A stretch of 64,000 nucleotides of DNA from Streptomyces flavofungini. Its GTDB lineage: Bacteria > Actinomycetota > Actinomycetes > Streptomycetales > Streptomycetaceae. The position numbers were made by a program, and so were the translations under genes. The stretch is taken from assembly GCF_014650815.1 (NCBI RefSeq), contig NZ_BMVR01000008.1, positions 124,001-188,000 of the forward strand, given 5' to 3'. Shown here piece after piece: positions 1 through 7,703 of the stretch. The notes below the pieces were generated by a model, which made no database searches, had not been told where the DNA came from, and saw only the letters and a list, made by a program, of their open reading frames with translations. Each line of letters starts with the position of its first letter. The first letter of the stretch is position 1.

Positions 1-206
1 TACGTACGAGAGGGAGTCGCTGCTCAGTGGCGTGCGGCGGATTCCTCGACGGCTTCCCGGAGACCGCAGGGGGTGCGGGGTTCCGGGGCACTGGGGAGGG
101 GGAGGTCCATGCGTCCATTCGGAGCGGTTCGGGCGGCGGGGCGGGGTGTGCGGGCTACGGCTGTGCGGGGTGCGGTGCGGTGTGGGGCGGGGGTGGTGCG
201 GGCCGG

Positions 207-1493
207 TCAGTCGGTGACGTCGATGGTGCAGCGGTTGGTCTCGGCGCCCGCGGCGGTGATCACTTGGACGTCGACGCGGCCGGGCTCGACGTCGACGGGT
301 ACGGGGACGGTGAGGACGGCGTCCGTCGGGTTGGTGAAGCCGCCGGGGACGGGGACGAGGGGCACGTGGACGTGGACGGTGCCGATGCGGACGGCCATCC
401 GGGCAAGGCGGTCGGCACTGCCCGCGCCGGGCGGGACGAAGCCGGCGCCGCGGATCTCGATGTCGTCGCCGGTGCGGATCGGGGCGTCCAGGTCGCCCGC
501 CTCGCGGGAGCGGACGACGGAGAGGATGACGGGTCGGCCGCCTTCGGCGTACTTGCCCGCCAGGTATGTCGCGGCGGAGACGAGGACCAGCAGGGCGAGG
601 CCCCACGGCAGGTCGGGCAGTTGCTCGGGGCGGCGCGCGAGCCGGACGGCGACGAAGACCACGGCGACGGCGCTGACCAGGACGTACTGGACGTCGGCGA
701 AGTGGCCGCGGCCCGCGTCGTCGGTGAGCAGGTCGGCGGCGCGCGGGCGGTCGGCGCGCACCTTCTGGAGCCGCTGGGAGAGGACGCGCAGGCCGACGAC
801 GCGGCGTACGAGCACGGCGACGCCGCAGACGACGGCGAGGACGGTCACCAGGCCCGCCGCGCGGGCCAGCTTGAGGCCGTCGACGAGGTCCGCGCGTGCG
901 TCGTGGCCGGAGGCCGCGGCGAGCTCGCCCGCGAGGACGAGCACGGCGAAGACGACGAACAGCACCCAGCAGGCGGCCACGGCGCGCGAGGTGGAGAGCC
1001 GGTTGTCCTCACCGATGGCGGGAGCCATGACGCCGCCGCGGGCCCGGTGCAGATACGCGGCGCCGCTCAGGGCCACGCCGACGACGGCCGCGGCGAGCAG
1101 CCCGGCCGTGCGGGCCGTGGTCCAGCCCGTGCCGATGGCGGTGAGGGCCTGGACGAGCAGCAGGAGCAGGACGCCGACCCACACGACGGCGAGCGTGCGC
1201 GGCCACAGCCGGGCGAGCCAGGCGTGGCCCTCGGCGCGGCCGCGGTCGGCGACGGTCCGCGCGGACTGGGTCAGCTCGTCCGACACCCACTGGCGGGAGG
1301 CTCCCGCGGAGTGGACGACGGCCGCGGGCACGCCGTGCCCGGCCGCCAACTCGTCGCGCTTGGCGAGGAACGCGGCCACGGCGCGCCGGTGCCCCTCGCG
1401 CGCTCCGTGCGGGGAGTCGCCGCACGCGCAACCACCCCCGTGCGCCTCCTGCCTGGCTTCCTGCACCGCCACCGCGTACGCCGCCTTCCCCAC
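207..1493 (-). CDS. Multi-pass membrane protein with C-terminal beta-sandwich-like domain
   Basis: Unrecognised protein of about 428 residues. After a Cys-containing N-terminus it has hydrophobic segments typical of an integral membrane protein (for example LAVVWVGVLLLLLVQAL, a segment around AACWVLFVVFAVLVLAG, then AAGLVTVLAVVCGVAVLV and VLVSAVAVVFVAV). The last 100 or so residues (from PVILSVVRS) have no hydrophobic segment, alternate beta-like stretches and include an IRGAGF patch that recalls IPT/TIG-type Ig-like domains; that resemblance is inference. I chose GTG at 1493 because the open frame upstream to 1586 reads as Arg-rich non-coding sequence. It is the last gene before the window start and is not obviously in an operon. 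Function unknown. Confidence 0.7.
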   Translation of the reverse strand: MGKAAYAVAVQEARQEAHGGGCACGDSPHGAREGHRRAVAAFLAKRDELAAGHGVPAAVVHSAGASRQWVSDELTQSARTVADRGRAEGHAWLARLWPRTLAVVWVGVLLLLLVQALTAIGTGWTTARTAGLLAAAVVGVALSGAAYLHRARGGVMAPAIGEDNRLSTSRAVAACWVLFVVFAVLVLAGELAAASGHDARADLVDGLKLARAAGLVTVLAVVCGVAVLVRRVVGLRVLSQRLQKVRADRPRAADLLTDDAGRGHFADVQYVLVSAVAVVFVAVRLARRPEQLPDLPWGLALLVLVSAATYLAGKYAEGGRPVILSVVRSREAGDLDAPIRTGDDIEIRGAGFVPPGAGSADRLARMAVRIGTVHVHVPLVPVPGGFTNPTDAVLTVPVPVDVEPGRVDVQVITAAGAETNRCTIDVTD

Positions 1494-1692
1494 CCTTGAC
1501 CGAGGCCACCGCGGGACGCGCGTCCGGATCTTCGTTCGGTCGCGGGTCCGTGAACTTGCTTGCGGTGTTTGGGAATTGTGCCGCACGGACGCCTGTGCGT
1601 GTTCCGCGGGTCAGGTCAGCACGGGTGGTCCGGCGGTGCGTTGGTTGACGCCGGGGGCGGGCGGGCACGCGTGTGCGGACGGCGGGACGGGG

Positions 1693-2478
1693 TCAGGTCA
1701 GGAGGTCGGGTTCGCTGCGGGTGATGTCCTGCCACAGGGATTGGTAGTTGATCCAGGCCACGAGGTCGCCGCCGAGCTGTTCGCGGGTCTCGACGGCCTG
1801 CTTGTGCCCGATGAGGACCGGACGCCCGGCGGCGCGGGCGGCGAGCTGGATCTGGCAGGAGCGTTCCATGGAGAGGAACCACCAGGCGGCGGCGTCGACG
1901 GAGGCACCGACGGTGAGCAGCCCGTGGTTGCGCAGGATGAGCGCCTTGTGGTCACCGAGGGCCGCGGCAATGTGGCGGCCTTCGCCGGCGTCGACGGTGA
2001 CGCCGGTGTAGCCGTCGTACAGGGCGTGGCTCTCGTAGAAGGCGCAGGACTCCTGGGTGATGGGGTCGAGGAGTTCGCCGAGGGCGGCCAGGGCGCGGCC
2101 GTGGGTGGAGTGGCAGTGCGCGACGGCGACGGCGTCGGGGCGGGCGCGGTGGATCTGCGCGTGGACGGTGAAGGCGGCCTGGTTGACGTGGTGGCGGCCC
2201 TCGACGACCTGGCCCTCCTCGTTGGCGAGGACGAGGTCGCCGACGGTGATGTGCTTGAAGGGCATGCCGAAGGGATTCACCCAGAAGCAGTCGTCGTACT
2301 CGGGGTCGCGCGCGGTGATGTGCCCCGAGACGCCGTCCTCGTAGCCGAGGCGTCCGAAGATCCTGAGCGCGGCGGCGAGGCGTTCCTTGCGGTGGCGCCG
2401 CTCGTCCTCGGGAGTCTCGTGCGCCGGCGGCATCGCGAACTGCAACCGCTCGACGGGTATCGGTGTGGGCGCCTGCAT
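1693..2478 (-). CDS. Class II aldolase/adducin family protein
   Basis: 261 residues spanning a class II aldolase/adducin domain from about residue 30 to 245. The family holds a catalytic divalent metal with a His triad, and the protein shows HCHSTH at 121-126 and RNHG with His185, the expected ligands. An SGHITAR stretch near 51-57 and NPFGMPF at 68-74 match the phosphate/substrate loop region of the family. Members include fuculose-phosphate aldolases and decarboxylating or detoxifying relatives; the substrate cannot be told from sequence. It stands alone on this strand, divergent from the PPOX gene at 2675 across 196 bp. ATG at 2478 is preceded by GGAGG (cggaggacac). Confidence 0.88.
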   Translation of the reverse strand: MQAPTPIPVERLQFAMPPAHETPEDERRHRKERLAAALRIFGRLGYEDGVSGHITARDPEYDDCFWVNPFGMPFKHITVGDLVLANEEGQVVEGRHHVNQAAFTVHAQIHRARPDAVAVAHCHSTHGRALAALGELLDPITQESCAFYESHALYDGYTGVTVDAGEGRHIAAALGDHKALILRNHGLLTVGASVDAAAWWFLSMERSCQIQLAARAAGRPVLIGHKQAVETREQLGGDLVAWINYQSLWQDITRSEPDLLT

Positions 2479-2674
2479 GTGTCCTCCGTCCCTGGCCGTA
2501 CGAAGCGGAAGTTACCGCCGGTCAGCGCAGGAAAACAGGGGTCTCCTGTGAAGGGAGTCGGCAGGCGGGCCGGGCGGGCGACGAGCGGGGCGCGGGGCGT
2601 GGCTCCGGAACGGCGCGCGATGGGGACCGCAAAAGGGGACAGTAGGTGTCGCCTTTGGGAGCCAGGCTCGGTGT

Positions 2675-3154
2675 ATGACGTTCAATTGGGCGGCCTTCAC
2701 GGCCGCGGAACCGGAGCTGGCGCGGACCGTCGAGGACCGCTTCGGCCAGTTCACACACCACGTCCTGGCGACACTGCGCAAGGACGGGGCGCCGCGCACG
2801 ACGGGGCTCGAAGTGCGTTTCCTGAACGGCGAGTTGTGGCTGGGGATGATGCCGAACTCGCTGAAGGCGCTGGATCTGCGCCGCGACCCGCGGTTCGCAC
2901 TGCAGGCGAATCCGGGGGCGGGCACGGAGATGGCGGGCGGCGACGTCCGGATCGCGGGGCGGGCGGTCGAGGTGCGGGACCCGGAGGCGGTCGCGCTGTA
3001 CGTGGACGAGGTGAAGCCGCCGGACCCGATGGAGTTCCACCTGTTCCGCACGGAGCTGACGGAGGTCGTCCGGACGTACATCGAGGACGGGACGTATCTG
3101 GCGGTGGAGCTGTGGCAGCCGGGGCAGCCGGTGCGCAGGACGCGGCGGACCTGA
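2675..3154 (+). CDS. Pyridoxamine 5'-phosphate oxidase-like (PPOX) flavoprotein
   Basis: 159 residues, the usual size for a single split-barrel flavin-binding PPOX domain. The pattern HHVLATLRKDGAPRTTGL at 28-45 is the typical N-terminal strand pair of this family, in which a beta-strand carries a variable 'T-x-R-x-D-G-x-P' core. Members bind FMN, F420 or haem, and the cofactor is not decidable here. The gene is single, divergent from the class II aldolase gene and convergent with guaA, with a strong hairpin terminator between the stop codon and guaA. ATG at 2675 follows a GGGAG about 15 nt upstream. Confidence 0.85.
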   Translation: MTFNWAAFTAAEPELARTVEDRFGQFTHHVLATLRKDGAPRTTGLEVRFLNGELWLGMMPNSLKALDLRRDPRFALQANPGAGTEMAGGDVRIAGRAVEVRDPEAVALYVDEVKPPDPMEFHLFRTELTEVVRTYIEDGTYLAVELWQPGQPVRRTRRT

Positions 3155-3171
3155 GGCACGTGGACGTGCGA

Positions 3172-3214
3172 ACGCCGGTGCCGCCGCCCGGATCAGGGGC
3201 GGCGGCACCGGCGT
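3172..3214. terminator. Bidirectional terminator between PPOX gene and guaA
   Basis: Perfect 18-bp inverted repeat (3172-3189 with 3197-3214) around a 7-nt loop, between two convergent stop codons at 3154 and 3271. It lacks a U-tract, as is usual in Streptomyces. Confidence 0.85.
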
Positions 3215-3270
3215 GCGGGCCGAGAAGACCGGCGTTCAGGCCGAGAAGAAGGCCAACAGGACCGTGGGGG

Positions 3271-4851
3271 TTACTCCCACTCGATGGTGCCCGGCGGCTT
3301 GCTCGTGATGTCGAGGACGACGCGGTTCACGTCGGCGACCTCGTTGGTGATGCGGGTGGAGATGCGGGCCAGGACGTCGTACGGCAGGCGGGACCAGTCG
3401 GCCGTCATGGCGTCCTCGGAGGAGACCGGGCGCAGCACGATCGGGTGGCCGTAGGTGCGGCCGTCGCCCTGGACGCCGACGGAGCGGACGTCGGCGAGCA
3501 GCACGACCGGGCACTGCCAGATCTCACGGTCGAGGCCGGCCGCGGTCAGCTCCTCGCGGGCGATGGCGTCGGCCTCGCGGAGCAGGTCAAGGCGGTCCTT
3601 GGTGACCTCGCCGACGATGCGGATGCCGAGGCCGGGGCCCGGGAAGGGCTGGCGCTGGACGATCTCGTCCGGCAGGCCGAGCTCCTGGCCGACCATGCGC
3701 ACCTCGTCCTTGAAGAGCTTGCGCAGCGGCTCGATGAGCTGGAACTCGAGGTCCTCGGGGAGGCCGCCCACGTTGTGGTGGGACTTGATGTTGGCGGTGC
3801 CGGAGCCGCCACCGGACTCGACCACGTCCGGGTAGAGCGTGCCCTGGACGAGGAACTCGACGGGCTGGTCCCCGGGGGCCTCCGCGACGATCTCGGCCTG
3901 GGCCTGCTCGAAGACGCGGATGAACTCACGGCCGATGATCTTCCGCTTCTCCTCGGGGTCGGACACCCCGGCGAGCGCGGCGAGGAACCGCTCCTGCGCG
4001 TCGACGACCTTCAGCTGTACGCCGGTCGCCGCCACGAAGTCCTTCTCGACCTGCTCGGTCTCGCCCTGGCGCATCAGGCCGTGGTCGACGTAGACGCAGG
4101 TGAGCTGGGAGCCGATGGCCTTCTGGACGAGGGCCGCGGCGACCGCGGAGTCGACGCCGCCGGACAGGCCGCAGATGGCGCGCTTGGTGCCGACCTGGGC
4201 CTGGATCGCGGCGACCTGCTCGTCGATGACGTTGCCGGTGGTCCAGGACGGGGTCAGGCCCGCGCCGCGGTACAGGAAGTGCTCCAGGACCTGCTGGCCG
4301 TGCGTGGAGTGCATGACCTCCGGGTGGTACTGGACGCCGTACAGCTTCTTCTCGTCGTTCTCGAAGGCCGCGACCGGGACGACGTCCGTGGACGCCGTGA
4401 CGGCGAAGCCCTCGGGGGCGGCGCTGCAGGCGTCGCCGTGCGACATCCACACGGACTGCTCGTCCGGGGTGCCCTCGAAGAGGGTGGAGCCGGACTTCGA
4501 CACGTGCAGGGGCGTGCGGCCGTACTCCCGGGCGCCGGTGTTGTCGACCGTGCCGCCGAGGGTCGTCGCCATCAGCTGGAAGCCGTAGCACATGCCGAAG
4601 ACGGGGACACCGGCCTCGAAGAGGGCGCGGTCCACCGAGGGGGCCTGCTCGGCGTACACCGAGGACGGGCCGCCGGAGAGGATGATCGCCGCGGGGTTCT
4701 TGGCGAGCATCTCGGCAACCGGCATGGTGCTCGGCACGATCTCGCTGTAGACCCGGGCCTCGCGGACGCGGCGGGCGATGAGCTGGGCGTACTGCGCTCC
4801 GAAGTCGACGACCAGAACGGTGTCGGGGGCGGCGGGCGGCGCTACTGGCAC
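3271..4851 (-). CDS. guaA: GMP synthase (glutamine-hydrolysing)
   Basis: 526 residues, the normal length. It aminates XMP to GMP using glutamine and ATP, the last step of guanine nucleotide synthesis, in the cytosol. N-terminal class I glutamine amidotransferase domain (about 10-200) shows the nucleophile Cys88 in GMCYGFQ and the His176/Glu178 pair in QYHPEV. The ATP pyrophosphatase P-loop SGGVDS is at 230-235, followed by the C-terminal dimerisation domain ending in KPPGTIEWE, the conserved GuaA tail. GTG at 4851 is preceded by GGAAGG at good spacing; the open frame runs further upstream to 5217 but that part is Arg/Gly-rich non-coding sequence overlapping a dispersed repeat. guaB and guaB3 are 26 kb away. 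Confidence 0.97.
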   Translation of the reverse strand: MPVAPPAAPDTVLVVDFGAQYAQLIARRVREARVYSEIVPSTMPVAEMLAKNPAAIILSGGPSSVYAEQAPSVDRALFEAGVPVFGMCYGFQLMATTLGGTVDNTGAREYGRTPLHVSKSGSTLFEGTPDEQSVWMSHGDACSAAPEGFAVTASTDVVPVAAFENDEKKLYGVQYHPEVMHSTHGQQVLEHFLYRGAGLTPSWTTGNVIDEQVAAIQAQVGTKRAICGLSGGVDSAVAAALVQKAIGSQLTCVYVDHGLMRQGETEQVEKDFVAATGVQLKVVDAQERFLAALAGVSDPEEKRKIIGREFIRVFEQAQAEIVAEAPGDQPVEFLVQGTLYPDVVESGGGSGTANIKSHHNVGGLPEDLEFQLIEPLRKLFKDEVRMVGQELGLPDEIVQRQPFPGPGLGIRIVGEVTKDRLDLLREADAIAREELTAAGLDREIWQCPVVLLADVRSVGVQGDGRTYGHPIVLRPVSSEDAMTADWSRLPYDVLARISTRITNEVADVNRVVLDITSKPPGTIEWE

Positions 4852-4974
4852 GGTTTGCCTTCCGGCGGTGAGCAAGGGGTGTGTGTCCGTCGATTCTAAC
4901 GGGGGGTCGGAGGGTGGGCGTCTGGTGCGGTTTTCGCCCCCTCCGCCCCTTCCCCGGGGCTGCCCCTTCCCTCT

Positions 4975-5090
4975 CTGGGGCTGCCCCTTCCCTTCCCATA
5001 CCTGGGGCTGCGCCCCGGACCCCGTGGCCCGCCTCCCGGCCGACCTGTCGCGCTGCGCGCCCGTCCACGATCGCCGGACGGGCTCGGTGG
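4975..5090. repeat. Dispersed Streptomyces intergenic repeat, family A (copy 1)
   Basis: The stretch between guaA and the chorismate mutase leader contains GGGGCTGCGCCCCGGACCCC and, further on, CGATCGCCGGACGGGCT. The same two-part pattern is found at 45071-45153, also in an intergenic space. From memory, this 'GGGGGCnGCGCCCCCGGACCCC ... AAACGCCGGACGGGCT' element recurs in Streptomyces intergenic regions. No gene was found in 4852-5160. Confidence 0.6.
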
Positions 5091-5148
5091 GGGGTGCGGG
5101 AGGTCGGGCCCAGGGGAGACCGGGGACAGTGTGGTGGGTGGGCGTGCG

Positions 5149-5154
5149 TACACT
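5149..5154 (+). promoter_or_regulatory. Putative -10 box for a leaderless leader transcript
   Basis: TACACT lies 6 nt before the ATG at 5161, the spacing seen for actinobacterial leaderless mRNAs in which transcription begins at the start codon. The -35 region is not clear. Inference from position and motif. Confidence 0.5.
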
Positions 5155-5160
5155 GGGCGC

Positions 5161-5232
5161 ATGCTCTCGCACTCGATCTTCGTCTTTACCTATGGCATCC
5201 GGTCCGCCGGCTGCCATGGTCGAGCTGCTTGA
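5161..5232 (+). CDS. Putative aromatic leader peptide (23 aa) of chorismate mutase gene
   Basis: ATG at 5161 opens a 23-codon frame ending in TGA at 5230-5232. Residues 6-11 are Ile-Phe-Val-Phe-Thr-Tyr, a local concentration of Phe and Tyr codons (TTC, TTT, TAT), the products of the pathway that chorismate mutase feeds. The ORF lies directly upstream of a strong hairpin (5258-5282) and the chorismate mutase gene at 5347, the arrangement of classical ribosome-mediated attenuation. No Shine-Dalgarno is visible, but a -10-like TACACT 6 nt upstream suggests a leaderless transcript. The attenuation role is inferred. Confidence 0.6.
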   Translation: MLSHSIFVFTYGIRSAGCHGRAA

Positions 5233-5257
5233 CGTAACGCCAAGCGACTTCCCAGGC

Positions 5258-5282
5258 GCCCCGGGCCGACAAGGCCCGGGGC
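5258..5282 (+). terminator. Attenuator-type hairpin before chorismate mutase
   Basis: Perfect 10-bp inverted repeat, GCCCCGGGCC at 5258-5267 and GGCCCGGGGC at 5273-5282, with a 5-nt loop, 25 nt after the leader peptide stop. It sits between the putative leader peptide and the structural gene, so it would be a conditional terminator rather than a 3' terminator. guaA is divergent and cannot use it. Confidence 0.65.
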
Positions 5283-5311
5283 GTTCTGTCGTTTCCGGGC
5301 ACCGCCGCCCC

Positions 5312-5340
5312 GGGGCTCCCCCACCGGATCAAGGAGCCCC
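5312..5340 (+). promoter_or_regulatory. Hairpin that pairs over the chorismate mutase RBS
   Basis: GGGGCTCC (5312-5319) is complementary to GGAGCCCC (5333-5340), which contains the ribosome binding site GGAG of the GTG start at 5347. Folding would sequester the RBS. The preceding GCCCCGGGGC (5307-5316) could instead pair with arms of the upstream hairpin, so mutually exclusive structures are possible. Confidence 0.5.
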
Positions 5341-5346
5341 ACCACC

Positions 5347-5661
5347 GTGAACGCCACCACCCCCGTCACCACCCCCGCCGCGTCCCCCACCGAGCAGACC
5401 GGCGCCCGCACCCCCGAGGCCGCCGAGCTCATCGGCGGTGCCCGTGAGCGCATCGACGCCCTCGACGACCGGATCATCGGGCTCGTCCAGGAACGGATGG
5501 CTGTCTCCGCCGTCATCCAGGAGGCCCGCATCAGCTCCGGCGGACGCCGCGTGAACCTCTCCCGCGAGATGGAGGTCCTCAGCCACTACCGGGACGCCCT
5601 CGGCAAGCCCGGCACGCAGCTCGCCATGACGCTCCTGGAGCTGTGCCGGGGCCGCGTCTGA
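5347..5661 (+). CDS. Chorismate mutase (AroQ class)
   Basis: 104 residues. The helical AroQ-type chorismate mutase converts chorismate to prephenate for Phe and Tyr synthesis. The domain occupies residues 23-104: ARERIDALDDRIIGLVQERM resembles the N-terminal helix with its catalytic Arg, VNLSREMEVLSHYR resembles the second helix, and TLLELCRGRV ends the third. An N-terminal extension of about 22 residues is Thr/Pro/Ala-rich and likely disordered. GTG at 5347 with GGAG 10 nt upstream. It appears to be controlled by the leader peptide and hairpins at 5161-5340. Monocistronic: an inverted repeat follows the stop. Confidence 0.92.
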   Translation: MNATTPVTTPAASPTEQTGARTPEAAELIGGARERIDALDDRIIGLVQERMAVSAVIQEARISSGGRRVNLSREMEVLSHYRDALGKPGTQLAMTLLELCRGRV

Positions 5662-5673
5662 GCCCTGCCCGAG

Positions 5674-5711
5674 GGCCCCGGCCCGGTTTCGTCCCGGCTC
5701 CGGCCGGGGCC
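5674..5711 (+). terminator. Terminator of chorismate mutase gene
   Basis: 10-bp perfect inverted repeat GGCCCCGGCC / GGCCGGGGCC with an 18-nt loop, beginning 12 nt after the stop codon. Confidence 0.65.
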
Positions 5712-5897
5712 GACGCCGGCCCCGCCGACGGCGAACGCACCGGCGAACACCCCGGCGAAATGCGGAACCACTGCGCCACGGACCTGAGTTCGGATCCCTT
5801 CTCACCCGTACGGCGCGTGACCGGTTCCCGACGGGCTTCGTTGGTCCCGATGTCCGTGCCAGCCAGGGGCGGGCCGCAAGAACCACGCGTGGCTCCG

Positions 5898-5949
5898 CTG
5901 GAGCGATGAGGCGTACGCAGCACGCGTACGCCGTGGGACCTCGCTCCAG
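5898..5949. other. Two-tier hairpin, possible structured RNA
   Basis: Outer stem CTGGAGCGA (5898-5906) with TCGCTCCAG (5941-5949), and inner stem GGCGTACGC (5910-5918) with GCGTACGCC (5924-5932) closing a 5-nt loop. The internal loop is asymmetric (3 nt versus 8 nt). All 18 base pairs are perfect. It lies 237 bp past the chorismate mutase stop, away from any gene. Confidence 0.5.
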
Positions 5950-6000
5950 AGAAGTGACCGGACGGCAGGGGACAGCAGCCCGGTCACCCAGGGAACGGTC

Positions 6001-6022
6001 GGCTCCGGGGACGCCCGGAGCC
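6001..6022. terminator. Hairpin, possible terminator
   Basis: GGCTCCGGG (6001-6009) and CCCGGAGCC (6014-6022) form a perfect 9-bp stem with a GACG loop, extendable by one C-G pair. Pyrimidine-rich sequence follows on the plus strand. Confidence 0.5.
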
Positions 6023-6075
6023 GGTCGGCCTCCGTCCCCTTCCGGCCTCGTTCCCGTTCCGTTCCCGCTTCCCTA

Positions 6076-6105
6076 CTGGTCCCTTCTGGTCCCTTCTGGT
6101 CTCTT
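6076..6105. repeat. Three tandem copies of a 10-mer
   Basis: CTGGTCCCTT at 6076 and 6086, then CTGGTCTCTT at 6096 with one mismatch. Non-coding. Confidence 0.8.
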
Positions 6106-6331
6106 CTTCCCGCGTTCGTCTTCCGTTTCCCGCTCCGTCTCGCCGAGCCGCTCGCGCGCCCCCCGCACCCTCCGCTCCCCCTGATCGGTTTCCAGCCACC
6201 TTCCCGGCCCCGCGCCATTCCGGCCTTGCGCCCCAAGATGTCGTCGAAACAGTTGCGCGGAGAACCGGCCATCCTCCACGATGCGTAGAGGGAGAGGGGC
6301 TTCGGACCCCGCTTTCCACAACTTCATTGCC

Positions 6332-6347
6332 ATTGGTCTACACCAGT
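6332..6347. promoter_or_regulatory. DasR-responsive-element-like palindrome
   Basis: ATTGGTCTACACCAGT matches the dre consensus AGTGGTCTAGACCACT of the GntR regulator DasR (N-acetylglucosamine signalling) at 12 of 16 positions and keeps the TGGTCTA-nACCA core. It is in a gene-free region between convergent genes, so the target is not apparent. Confidence 0.55.
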
Positions 6348-6457
6348 CGCGCGCCCCTTGTGCGCCGGGTCGGCCACCGGCTCTCTCGACCAGCGGCGCA
6401 CTCCCCCGGCGCCGCACCGAGGCACCGACGCTGCCCTGACGTCGGTGCTGACAGCCA

Positions 6458-6490
6458 AGGGCCCCGCGGATCCGTCCCGCGGGGCCCTTC
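6458..6490 (-). terminator. Terminator of the lipoprotein gene
   Basis: 13-bp perfect inverted repeat, AAGGGCCCCGCGG with CCGCGGGGCCCTT, and a 7-nt loop, 29 nt beyond the stop codon at 6520. Confidence 0.8.
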
Positions 6491-6519
6491 GCTCTGTCAC
6501 CGATCCGGCAGCCGAACGC

Positions 6520-7410
6520 CTACCTCACCTTGTCCAGCTGCGCGTCCACGACCGCCGACGGCACCTCGGGCTCCTCGTCCGCCTTCTCCGAGCCAGGGAT
6601 GTCCGCGCCGCCCCCGCCCTGCCGGGCCTCCTCGTCGCCCGCCACGGCCTCCGGGTCGTAGTAGTTCCGGGCGACGAAGGAGAGCAGCGTCGAGCCGTCC
6701 CGCACCACGACGACGGCGTGCCGCTTCACGTACTGCTCCGCGCGGCTGCCGATCTTGTACGCCACCGACTCGTCACCCTTGTCCGGCGCGGTCTGCGACG
6801 CGACGCCGCTGTACCGCACGCCGCCCGCGCGGAACGCGCCGCACTGCTTCGACTTCGCCGCCGCCCGCACGTCCCGCAGCGCCTTCCGCGCGCTGTCCGG
6901 GCTGTCGTACGCGAACAGCTCGACGTCCGTCGTCGAACGGTCGTCGCGCAGGCTCTTCGGCGCCACCGTGCGGCCCGCGTGGCCGTTGGCCTTCGGCGGG
7001 GTGGCGGCGGCCGTCATGTCGGAAAGCGGGCGGCAGGCGGCCGGGGTGGCCGCGGCGCCGTCCGATGCGGCCTCCAGCTTCGACCGCTCCCGGTCCGACG
7101 CCTCGTAGCCCTTCAGGCCTCGGCCCGTCAGGTCGCCCTTGGCGAGGACCTTCGCCTTCAGCTTCTTGTCCTCGGGGAACCGGTTCGCGGAGCCGTCCGC
7201 GCCGGACTCGCCGCCGCCGGACCCCGACCCGGACTCGCCGTCGGACCCCGACCCGCCCTTGCCGCCGTCGGGCCCCTTCGGCTTCGCCTGCGACGTGGAC
7301 GACTTGCCGCCGTCGCCCCCGTCACCGTCGCCGCCACCGCACGCGGCGGTCAGGCCCAGAGCGGCCGCGACCGAGACGGCCACCACGACACGCGACACAG
7401 CTGACTTCAC
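6520..7410 (-). CDS. Secreted lipoprotein of unknown function
   Basis: About 296 residues. A Sec signal peptide with a lipobox (LTAAC followed by GGG) predicts lipidation and attachment to the outer face of the membrane. A Gly/Ser/Asp-rich linker of about 50 residues follows. The globular part (from about FPEDKKLKA) has two Cys residues (in AACRPL and KQCGAF) that could form a disulphide, and segments such as DVELFAYDSPDSARKALRDV typical of Streptomyces DUF-type extracellular proteins. GTG at 7410 was preferred over ATG at 7425 because GGGGGA is spaced 7 nt before the GTG while the ATG has AGGAA with no spacer. No partner gene nearby; terminator at 6458. Confidence 0.78.
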   Translation of the reverse strand: MKSAVSRVVVAVSVAAALGLTAACGGGDGDGGDGGKSSTSQAKPKGPDGGKGGSGSDGESGSGSGGGESGADGSANRFPEDKKLKAKVLAKGDLTGRGLKGYEASDRERSKLEAASDGAAATPAACRPLSDMTAAATPPKANGHAGRTVAPKSLRDDRSTTDVELFAYDSPDSARKALRDVRAAAKSKQCGAFRAGGVRYSGVASQTAPDKGDESVAYKIGSRAEQYVKRHAVVVVRDGSTLLSFVARNYYDPEAVAGDEEARQGGGGADIPGSEKADEEPEVPSAVVDAQLDKVR

Positions 7411-7703
7411 GTTCCGTTCCCCCATTTCCTGGCGTACCTCGCGCGCAGCACGCCGCGCGCACGCCTCGCACGTCCATGCGGAGTCACCCGCACCACTTCT
7501 ACGACTGAAGATCGACGTGCGCGGTTCCCTCGAACGGCAGGTCGCGCGTGTGACGTGTACACCACGTACGGCACACCCCCCGCGGGCCACGACGGCGCGC
7601 CCGCCCCGAAGGGCACCGCCTCAGCCCCGCGCGAGCGTCACCCAGCCACGCGCGCGCCCCGCAGTCCCGAGCCGACGCCCTCGCCGACGCCGGAACCGAC
7701 CCC

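Larger units (their letters stand above)
5662..6519. other. 858-bp gene-free region with hairpins, repeats and a DasR-like site
   Basis: The region separates the convergent chorismate mutase gene and the lipoprotein gene. Open frames here are Arg-rich and show no coding bias. It holds a terminator (5674-5711), a two-tier stem (5898-5949), a second strong hairpin (6001-6022), three tandem 10-mers (6076-6105), a stretch of lower GC (about 6220-6345), a DasR-type palindrome (6332-6347) and the lipoprotein terminator (6458-6490). A small frame on the minus strand starting near 6332 (Met-Ala-Met-Lys-Leu-Trp) has poor third-position GC and I do not call it. Confidence 0.6.

Noticed and set aside
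73..4899. Very long open frame on the plus strand
   Set aside because: It lies antisense to genes 207-4851; high-GC DNA produces long open frames opposite real genes. Its product has no domain and is Arg/Ala/Gly-rich.
5802..6272. Minus-strand ORF of 156 codons between chorismate mutase and the lipoprotein
   Set aside because: Arg/Gly-rich, poor third-position bias and no RBS; it overlaps hairpins and tandem repeats.
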